Origin: Caldisericota bacterium
GTDB lineage: Bacteria; Caldisericota; Caldisericia; Cryosericales; Cryosericaceae
Length of the DNA: 12,393 nt
Direction: 5' to 3'
NCBI GenBank assembly: GCA_026390245.1
Contig: JAPLGI010000177.1
Coordinates: 1 to 12,393 of the forward strand
Under the pieces are notes generated by a model that searched no databases, was not told the DNA's origin, and worked only from the letters and a program-made list of their open reading frames with translations. Shown piece after piece: positions 7,201 through 12,393 of the stretch; within the stretch, counting starts at the first letter, position 1, and every line of letters starts with the position of its first letter. The translations under genes and the position numbers were made by a program.

Positions 7201-7239
7201 CTGGTACTCGGAAACCCCAAGGGGTTTATCGAATACCAG
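7201..7239 (+). promoter_or_regulatory. Two-part hairpin overlapping the pstS2 ribosome-binding site
   Basis: CTGGTACTCG (7201-7210) pairs with CGAATACCAG (7230-7239) with one G-U pair, and inside it AAACCCC (7212-7218) pairs perfectly with GGGGTTT (7221-7227). The stem takes up the first two bases of the AGGAGGT ribosome-binding site (7238-7244). No T-run follows, so it is not a standard terminator. It could modulate pstS2 translation, protect a transcript end, or be a processing site; the DNA palindrome could also be a protein-binding site. Confidence 0.55.
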
Positions 7240-7248
7240 GAGGTATGT

Positions 7249-8736
7249 ATGTCAGCAACTGGAAGAAGAATCCTTTCGATAGCACTTGTGGTCCTGTTAG
7301 CCGCAGGACTTGTGATCCCCGGCATGCAAGCCGCATCTGCCGCGTCAACCAAGACTATTGTCCTTTCAATCGGCTCCAGCACGGCAACCGTTGACGGATC
7401 GACTGTACCGCTCGACGCTGCTCCATTTATCACAGAAGGGCGCACGATGCTTCCCGTCCGCTTTGTCGCCGAGAACATGGGTGCCGGCGTCTCGTTCGTG
7501 ACCCAGGCAAACGGTGCCGTCACAAAGGTCAATCTTGGACTGCCACAAGGTCCCACCTCGATGAAGACGCTTGTTCTCTCGCTCAGCTCAGCGACCGCTC
7601 TGGTCAATGGGCAGGCTGTCGCCCTTGACGCGACACCCGTCATCCGAGGCGGCAGGACGTTCGTCCCTGCGCGCTTCATCTCCGAGCAGATGGGCGCGAC
7701 CGTGGCGTGGAACGGCACAACCAGAACCGTGACCATCACCATGCCCGTGGTCTCCATCGATGTTCCCGGCCAGCTCTCCGGAGCTGGTGCTACCTTCCCT
7801 CTGCCGCTCTACTCAAAGATGTTCGATGTCTATAACAGCTCAACCAGCGTCCGTGTCAACTATCAAGGCATCGGCTCGGGCGGCGGCATCAAGGCTCTGA
7901 CCGACAAGACCGTGGACTTCGGGGCATCTGATGCGTTTCTCACTGTTGCCGAGACAACGGCAATGGGAGCCCCCGTCCTGCACATTCCCACCTGCGTGGG
8001 AGCTGTCGTCCTCACCTACAATCTTGACGGCAACCCAACACTGCGCTTTGATGCCAAGACCATCAGCGACATCTACATGGGCACGATCACCCGCTGGAAC
8101 GACAGCCGCATCGCCGCGCTGAACCCTGGCATCAAGCTTCCTGACCAGGCAATCACGACGGTTCACCGTTCGGACGGTTCCGGCACGACCTCTATCTTTA
8201 CCAACTACCTCTCCATGACAGTGTCCGCCTGGAAGTCGAAGGTGGGTGCCGGCAAGTCCGTCAGCTGGCCCGTGGGTCTTGGTGGCAAGGGCAACGACGG
8301 TGTTGCTGGACTCGTGTCGCAGAACAAGGGTTCCATTGGCTACGTTGAGCTCGTATATGCGATTTCATCGAAGCTCTCCTATGCGACGATGCGCAACTCG
8401 TCGGGCAATTTCATTGTTGCATCCCTCTCTTCGGCAGGCCGGGCTGCCCAGATCCAGCTGCCGGATGACCTCAAGGTCTTCCTCATGAACAGCAGCGACG
8501 CACAGGCCTATCCGATTTCAGCATTCACATGGCTGCTCGTGTATCGTGATCAGAAGTACGCCGGCCGAACGATTGGCCAGGCCATTGCTCTCAAGCGCAC
8601 ACTGAGCTGGGTCCTCACAACCGGCCAGTCCGTCAACGAGGGCCTCGGCTATGGGAAGCTGCCCCAGGCTGCGGTCGAGAAGGCACAGAAACTGGTCATC
8701 TCGATGACCTACGACGGGGCACCAATCCCCGACTGA
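7249..8736 (+). CDS. pstS: PstS paralogue 2: secreted phosphate-binding protein with two N-terminal stalk (copper amine oxidase N-type) repeats
   Basis: A 495-residue exported protein. Residues 1 to about 31 form an ordinary signal peptide (RRILSIALVVLL, ending near QAASAAS) with no lipobox Cys. Two similar repeats follow, about 36-96 and 107-165, sharing V(D/N)G..V.LDA.P, GRT..P.RF and E.MGA: the pattern of the copper amine oxidase N-terminal/stalk domain often found on surface proteins. Residues 176-495 are a full PstS domain with pocket residues T182/F183, S210, D228, R307 and S311-G312-T313. That part aligns without gaps to the next gene at about two thirds identity. The repeats probably attach or space the binding domain at the cell surface in place of a lipid anchor; this is inference. 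Start chosen from AGGAGGT four bases before the ATG; an ATG at 7245 is too close to the site and out of frame. A Pho box and hairpin lie upstream. Confidence 0.92.
   Translation: MSATGRRILSIALVVLLAAGLVIPGMQAASAASTKTIVLSIGSSTATVDGSTVPLDAAPFITEGRTMLPVRFVAENMGAGVSFVTQANGAVTKVNLGLPQGPTSMKTLVLSLSSATALVNGQAVALDATPVIRGGRTFVPARFISEQMGATVAWNGTTRTVTITMPVVSIDVPGQLSGAGATFPLPLYSKMFDVYNSSTSVRVNYQGIGSGGGIKALTDKTVDFGASDAFLTVAETTAMGAPVLHIPTCVGAVVLTYNLDGNPTLRFDAKTISDIYMGTITRWNDSRIAALNPGIKLPDQAITTVHRSDGSGTTSIFTNYLSMTVSAWKSKVGAGKSVSWPVGLGGKGNDGVAGLVSQNKGSIGYVELVYAISSKLSYATMRNSSGNFIVASLSSAGRAAQIQLPDDLKVFLMNSSDAQAYPISAFTWLLVYRDQKYAGRTIGQAIALKRTLSWVLTTGQSVNEGLGYGKLPQAAVEKAQKLVISMTYDGAPIPD
7354..7743 (+). repeat. 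Tandem stalk-domain repeats within pstS2
   Basis: Two units of about 60 residues, 7354-7536 and 7567-7743, encode related sequences. Both have an opening strand (TIVLSIGSSTATVDG against TLVLSLSSATALVNG), then LDA.P, a GRT..P.RF core and E.MGA. They are separated by a linker of about 10 residues. Similarity is clearer in protein than in DNA, so the internal duplication is old. Confidence 0.75.
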
Positions 8737-8752
8737 ATTGCTCCTTCTTGGA

Positions 8753-8789
8753 CAGACAGCGCCCACTGAAATATCAGGAGCGCTGTCTG
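8753..8789 (+). terminator. Possible terminator or stabilising hairpin after pstS2
   Basis: A perfect 10-bp stem, CAGACAGCGC (8753-8762) with GCGCTGTCTG (8780-8789), starts 17 bases after the pstS2 stop. Its 17-base loop can pair further (CC with GG, TGA with TCA). Only a short broken T-rich stretch (ATTTCCT) follows, so termination may be partial. It sits just before the second Pho box, which fits separating pstS2 from pstS3. Confidence 0.5.
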
Positions 8790-8802
8790 CATTTCCTATG
8801 GG

Positions 8803-8841
8803 TTCTTGCCTCCTTAATGCAATCTTAACATTTACTGATGG
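8803..8841 (+). promoter_or_regulatory. Second Pho-box-like array upstream of pstS3
   Basis: TTCTTG (8803-8808), TTAATG (8814-8819), TTAACA (8825-8830) and TGATGG (8836-8841) keep the same 11-bp phase as the array before pstS2; the third is identical to the best repeat there, the outer ones are weaker. A -10 candidate TATCGT lies at 8854-8859, 17 bases after TTTACT (8831-8836). The array probably drives pstS3 and pstCAB under PhoB. Confidence 0.55.
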
Positions 8842-8905
8842 CACTCCTCTGCGTATCGTCCTATTCTATGTTTACATAATCATGTGTCTGCATTGGGAGG
8901 CTCGC

Positions 8906-9970
8906 ATGAAGATATTTGGTCGTTCGTCGGTGATTCTGGCAACGCTGCTGGTGACTGCCTTGACAATATCCGGCTGCGGCTCGGGTGGAGGTTCCGCAAC
9001 AGTCAAGGAACTGTCGGGAGCTGGCGCCACCTTCCCCTACCCGCTCTACTCAAAGATGTTCGACACCTACGACGGCGTCACGGGCGTCCGCGTCAACTAC
9101 AACAGCATCGGCTCGGGCGGCGGCATCAAGGCGCTGACCGACAAAACTGTGGACTTCGGGGCTTCGGATGCATTTCTCAATGACCAGGAAGAAGCAGCCA
9201 TGGGGGCTCCCGTCCTGCACATTCCCACCTGCGTGGGCGCTGTCGTCCTGTCGTATAATCTGGATGGCAGTCCATCCCTGAAGCTCGATGGCAGCGTCAC
9301 TGCCAACATCTTCCTCGGCACGGTCACCAAGTGGAATGACCCATCGATTGCGAAACTCAACCCAGGTGTCTCCCTCCCCGACCTCACCATCACGGTCGTC
9401 CACCGCTCGGACGGCTCGGGGACGACATCGATTTTTACCAACTACCTGGCAGCTGTCAGTACCGCGTGGAAGGCCGCAGTCGGCGCCGGGAAGTCCGTGA
9501 GCTGGCCGGCCGGCGTCGGTGGCAAAGGAAATGATGGTGTCGCCGGCATGATCACCCAGACAAAGGGCAGCATCGGCTACATTGAGCTTGTCTATGCGGT
9601 CCAGACCGGCATACCATTCACCTCGCTGAAGAACGCGTCTGGTACATTCGTCGCGCCGAGCCTCACATCGTCTGCTGCAGCCGCAGCCGTCAGCCTTCCC
9701 GACGACCTGCGCGTTGTCATCGTAAATAGTCCGGGGGCAGATGCCTACCCCATCAGCGCATTCACATGGATCCTGGTGTACAAAGAGCAGAACTACGCCG
9801 GCCGCACGCTAGCACAGGCACAGGCGCTCAAGAAGCTGCTGACCTGGATACTGACCGACGGCCAGGCTGTCAACGAGGGCCTGTCCTATGCCAGATTGCC
9901 AGGAGCTGCTGTCACCAGGGCGCTGGCGCTTGTGAGCTCCATGACCTATGGCGGTACAGCCATCCCATAG
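8906..9970 (+). CDS. pstS: Phosphate-binding lipoprotein PstS, paralogue 3
   Basis: Substrate-binding component of the Pst transporter, 354 residues, next to the permease genes and so probably the main partner of PstCA. The signal peptide ends in the lipobox TISGC (Cys24), followed by a Gly/Ser tether. Pocket residues match E. coli PstS: T42/F43 in GAGATFP, S70 in GIKA-preceding SGGG loop, D88 in VDFGASD, R167 and S171-G172-T173 in HRSDGSGTT. Residues 36-354 align with residues 176-494 of the preceding PstS with no insertion or deletion; by hand count 214 of 319 residues are identical. Start chosen at 8906 because GGGAGG lies five bases upstream and a signal peptide begins there; the open frame runs upstream to a TTG at 8738, but that extension crosses the hairpin and Pho box. 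The end overlaps pstC by 23 bases. Confidence 0.94.
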   Translation: MKIFGRSSVILATLLVTALTISGCGSGGGSATVKELSGAGATFPYPLYSKMFDTYDGVTGVRVNYNSIGSGGGIKALTDKTVDFGASDAFLNDQEEAAMGAPVLHIPTCVGAVVLSYNLDGSPSLKLDGSVTANIFLGTVTKWNDPSIAKLNPGVSLPDLTITVVHRSDGSGTTSIFTNYLAAVSTAWKAAVGAGKSVSWPAGVGGKGNDGVAGMITQTKGSIGYIELVYAVQTGIPFTSLKNASGTFVAPSLTSSAAAAAVSLPDDLRVVIVNSPGADAYPISAFTWILVYKEQNYAGRTLAQAQALKKLLTWILTDGQAVNEGLSYARLPGAAVTRALALVSSMTYGGTAIP

Positions 9971-10877
9971 CGACCGGCGGGAGCTGGTCCGCGAGCGCGC
10001 CTTCACGGCTGCCGGCCTGACGGCGGCCATCGCGCTCGTCACGACCATCGTTCTCTTCCTTGTTCAGCTGTTTGTTACCTCGCGCGCGTCCCGGGCCGCC
10101 TTTGGCCTTCCCTTCCTCTGGCGCAGCGAGTGGAACCCCGTTACAGAGCAGTTTGGCGCTCTGCCCATGGTCGTCGGGACGCTCATCACCGGATTTGGCG
10201 CTCTGCTCATCTCGACCCCCTTCGCGCTGGGCATCGCCATCTTCCTGGCCGACTACGCCGGCAAGAAGGTCGCCGAACCGGTCAAGTATCTCATTGGCCT
10301 CCTCGGCGGACTGCCCTCGGTCATCTTCGGTCTCTGGGGATTGTTCGTTCTGGTCCCCCTCGTCAGCAAGTTCGAGGTCTGGTTTGGGAAGCTGGTGGGC
10401 AGCGAATCCCTGGTCGCCAGCGGAACGACCGGCGTCGGCCTCCTGGCAGCCATCCTGCTGCTGGCCATCATGATCCTGCCGTTCAGCGCCTCGCTCATCC
10501 TGGAGTCGCTGCTGGTCGTCCCCACCGAGCTCAAGGAAGGGGCACTCGCACTGGGGGCTACGAAGTGGGACACCATCCAGAACGTGGAACTCCCGTATGT
10601 CCGCAGGAGCACGGTCGGCGCCCTTGTGCTGTCGCTTGGCCGTGCGCTGGGTGAAACGATGGCGGTCACCATGGTCATCGGCAACGGCATGCGATTGCCA
10701 CATTCGCTCTTTGACCCGGCCAATACGCTCGCTTCCGCAATTGCCAACCAGTTCCTGGAGGCCACGTCGCCGGTCTACATTGCGTCGCTCGTCCAGCTTG
10801 CCCTCATCCTGTTCGTCATCGCCATCATCATCAACATCGTGGCGCGCATCATCCTGAGACGGGGGGTGCAGCAATGA
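9948..10877 (+). CDS. pstC: Phosphate ABC transporter permease PstC
   Basis: One of the two membrane subunits that form the phosphate path, 309 residues, the usual length. About six hydrophobic segments are visible, near 20-43, 73-100, 113-139, 162-190, 222-245 and 276-303. The ABC coupling (EAA-type) loop is EGALALGATKWDTI (197-210) with ELPYVRRS after it, and GRALGETMAVTMVIGN (231-246) is the conserved PstC motif with charged R232 and E236. The ATG lies inside the end of pstS3 (23-base overlap) without a clear ribosome-binding site, so translation likely depends on ribosomes finishing pstS3. No alternative ATG or GTG near the pstS3 stop was found in frame. The stop overlaps pstA (ATGA). Distinguished from PstA by order and by that motif. 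Confidence 0.95.
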   Translation: MAVQPSHSDRRELVRERAFTAAGLTAAIALVTTIVLFLVQLFVTSRASRAAFGLPFLWRSEWNPVTEQFGALPMVVGTLITGFGALLISTPFALGIAIFLADYAGKKVAEPVKYLIGLLGGLPSVIFGLWGLFVLVPLVSKFEVWFGKLVGSESLVASGTTGVGLLAAILLLAIMILPFSASLILESLLVVPTELKEGALALGATKWDTIQNVELPYVRRSTVGALVLSLGRALGETMAVTMVIGNGMRLPHSLFDPANTLASAIANQFLEATSPVYIASLVQLALILFVIAIIINIVARIILRRGVQQ

Positions 10878-11710
10878 CACTCCGGAAGCTCAAGAACAGC
10901 TTCATGGGAGCACTGGTCGCCGCATCGGCTCTGCTGCTCATCGCCGTACTCGTGGTCATTATGTGGCACATCTTCATCTCGGGCGTCAAGTATCTGAACT
11001 GGGACTTCTTCACCAAAGCCCCCGCCCCGATGGGGGAGGGCGGCGGCGGCGTGTTCAATGCCATTGTCGGCACGTTTCTCATCACCCTCGTGGCGGCCGC
11101 CATCGGGACACCGTTTGGCATGTTTGCCGGCATCTACGTCGCTGAGCACCGGAGCCAGCGGTTCGCCGACATCGTGCGCCTGTGCGCCGACGCCCTTCAG
11201 GGTGTTCCGTCCATCGTCATCGGCATTTTCGGCTACACGTTCCTGGTAGCTCGGTTCCGCAGCTACTCCGCCCTGTCCGCAAGCATCGCGCTCGCCTTCA
11301 TGTTTGTACCGACAACCGCGCGCGTTACCGAGGAAGTGCTCAACCTGGTCCCCTCGGGCCTGAAGGAAGCAGCGTATGCTCTTGGAGCCAGACGGTCGAG
11401 CGTGGTCTGGAATGTCAGCATCAAGACCGCAGCGGCCGGCATTACCTCGGGTTTGCTCACGTCCATGGCCCGTATCGCCGGCGAAACCGCGCCTCTTTTG
11501 TTTACGGCCTTCGGCAGTCGCTACATCGAGTGGAACATGCTGCGCCCGATGTCCGCCCTGCCCCTCCAGATCTACATCTACGCCAGCAGCCCGTATCCCG
11601 CCCTCCAGCAGCAGGCCTGGAGCGCCGCGTTTGTTCTTGTCCTGCTCATCCTGCTGCTCCAGTACGGCGCCAAACATCTCATCGCCCGCGTGTTGCGGGT
11701 GAAGGCATAA
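10874..11710 (+). CDS. pstA: Phosphate ABC transporter permease PstA
   Basis: Second membrane subunit of the Pst transporter, 278 residues, normal length. Hydrophobic segments are seen near 11-33, 60-90, 108-126, 133-147, 184-212 and 248-263. The family pattern is clear: GGGGVFNAIVGTF (56-68), GIYVAEH (86-92), LQGVPSIVIGIF (108-119), and the coupling loop LKEAAYALGARRSSVVWNV (163-181) followed by ARIAGETAPLLFTAFG (199-214), a PstA hallmark. Its ATG overlaps the pstC stop by four bases behind a GGGGGG-containing ribosome-binding region, giving tight one-to-one coupling with PstC as expected for a heterodimer. pstB begins 11 bases after its stop. Confidence 0.95.
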   Translation: MTLRKLKNSFMGALVAASALLLIAVLVVIMWHIFISGVKYLNWDFFTKAPAPMGEGGGGVFNAIVGTFLITLVAAAIGTPFGMFAGIYVAEHRSQRFADIVRLCADALQGVPSIVIGIFGYTFLVARFRSYSALSASIALAFMFVPTTARVTEEVLNLVPSGLKEAAYALGARRSSVVWNVSIKTAAAGITSGLLTSMARIAGETAPLLFTAFGSRYIEWNMLRPMSALPLQIYIYASSPYPALQQQAWSAAFVLVLLILLLQYGAKHLIARVLRVKA

Positions 11711-11721
11711 GGAAGGCACTC

Positions 11722-12393
11722 ATGGAAGAACCTGCCATCGTTCTCGAAACCCAGAAGGTCAATGCCTGGTTCGGCAAGGATCAGGTCCTGTTCGACGTCT
11801 CGGCGCGCATCCCGAAGAAGAGCGTTACCGCCATCATGGGCCCCTCCGGTTGCGGCAAGACGACCTTTGTGCGGACACTCAATGGACTGCACCTGATGAC
11901 GCCGGGGGCTCGTTTCTCCGGCACCATCCTGCTCGAGGGCACCGACACATCGACCATGGATGTCGTCGACGTCCGCAAGCACATCGGCATGGTGTTTCAG
12001 CGACCCAACCCCTTCCCCACGATGACCGTCTACGAAAACGTGCTTGCCGGCTATCGCCTGACCGGGCAGCGGCTGTCGCGGGACAAGGCCGACCAGATCG
12101 TGGAGACGACGCTGAACAAGGTCGGGCTGTGGACCGAAGTTCAGGCCAAGCTGTTCAAGGCTGGAACATCGCTTTCGGGCGGACAGCAGCAACGCCTGTG
12201 CATTGCGCGCACGATTGCCATGGAACCGGCAGTCGTGCTGTTCGACGAGCCGACCAGCGCACTCGACCCCAAGTCGACGGCCATTATCGAAGAGCTCCTG
12301 TCCGACCTCAAGGCTGATTACAGTATCCTGTTCGTGACTCACGGTCTCCAGCAGGCGGCGCGCATCTCGGACTATGTGGCCTTCTTCATGCTG
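11722..12393 (+). CDS. pstB: Phosphate ABC transporter ATPase PstB, C-terminus cut by window edge
   Basis: ATP-hydrolysing subunit that drives phosphate import through PstCA at the inner face of the membrane. The 224 visible residues hold every catalytic motif: Walker A GPSGCGKTT (40-48, K46), Q-loop Q93 within the PstB-typical FQRPNPFPTMTVYENV, signature LSGGQQQRL (151-159), Walker B VVLFDEP with D175/E176, and H-loop H207 in VTHGLQQAARISD. E. coli PstB is about 257 residues, so roughly 30 are missing. The Q-loop segment and the QQAAR text after the switch His separate PstB from other importers. Start ATG follows AAGGAAGG. phoU often comes next in such operons but would be outside the window. 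Confidence 0.95.
   Translation, partial: MEEPAIVLETQKVNAWFGKDQVLFDVSARIPKKSVTAIMGPSGCGKTTFVRTLNGLHLMTPGARFSGTILLEGTDTSTMDVVDVRKHIGMVFQRPNPFPTMTVYENVLAGYRLTGQRLSRDKADQIVETTLNKVGLWTEVQAKLFKAGTSLSGGQQQRLCIARTIAMEPAVVLFDEPTSALDPKSTAIIEELLSDLKADYSILFVTHGLQQAARISDYVAFFML

Noticed and set aside
7201..7239. Reading this hairpin as a rho-independent terminator of pstS1
   Set aside because: No run of T follows the stem; the bases after it are the pstS2 ribosome-binding site.
8738..8905. Upstream TTG start extending pstS3 by 56 residues
   Set aside because: It runs through the hairpin and the phased array and would bury the lipoprotein signal peptide; the ATG at 8906 has GGGAGG in front.
9912..10880. 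Long minus-strand open frame opposite pstC; similar ones at 10775-11719 and 11578-12342 opposite pstA and pstB
   Set aside because: Low-complexity, highly charged (D, E, Q, G, R rich) translations without domains, mirroring membrane-protein codons on the other strand.
1..12393. tRNA, rRNA, CRISPR array, insertion sequence or phage genes
   Set aside because: No cloverleaf, no regularly spaced identical repeats, no transposase or integrase motifs were seen; nearly all DNA is accounted for by the ten genes.

Overview
The window is GC-rich and densely coding, and holds two divergent gene clusters of a bacterium. Minus strand, left part: a glycerol-type aquaporin (glpF, cut by the window's left edge) and, upstream of it, a very large DhaM protein that fuses the EIIA-DHA, HPr and a complete PTS Enzyme I in one chain. 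Together they point to glycerol/dihydroxyacetone uptake and PEP-driven phosphorylation. The DhaK and DhaL subunits are not in the window and may lie beyond the left edge.

Plus strand, from about 3.5 kb to the right edge: a phosphate-starvation locus in the order phoB, phoR, pstS1, pstS2, pstS3, pstC, pstA, pstB (the last cut by the right edge). phoB/phoR, phoR/pstS1 and pstC/pstA overlap by 4 bases, pstS3/pstC overlap by 23 bases, and pstA/pstB are 11 bases apart, so these are translationally linked blocks. The two sizeable breaks are in front of pstS2 and in front of pstS3. Each carries an array of hexamers spaced exactly 11 bp apart (related to TTAACA/TGAACA), which is the layout of a PhoP/PhoB box. 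The likely logic is that PhoR senses and phosphorylates PhoB, PhoB-P binds the two boxes, and this raises pstS2 and pstS3-pstCAB; the binding proteins then hand phosphate to the PstC/PstA channel powered by PstB.

The unusual points are three tandem pstS genes with different anchoring and regulation: pstS1 is a divergent lipoprotein coupled to phoR; pstS2 has no lipobox and carries two copper-amine-oxidase-N ('stalk') repeats before the binding domain; pstS3 is a conventional lipoprotein. A long hairpin lies between the pstS2 Pho box and its ribosome-binding site and reaches into that site. The phoB start is ambiguous, with a perfect Shine-Dalgarno sequence inside the ORF facing an ATC codon.

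Organism: lipobox signal peptides, a Bacillus-PhoP-like 11-bp-phased Pho box and stalk domains suggest a Firmicutes-like or deep-branching bacterial lineage with a high-GC genome. The sequence does not let me place it to genus. No tRNA, rRNA, CRISPR, insertion sequence or phage gene was seen. No gene-free stretch exceeds 300 bases; the longest is 640-897, with a possible glpF promoter and one doubtful 42-codon ORF.
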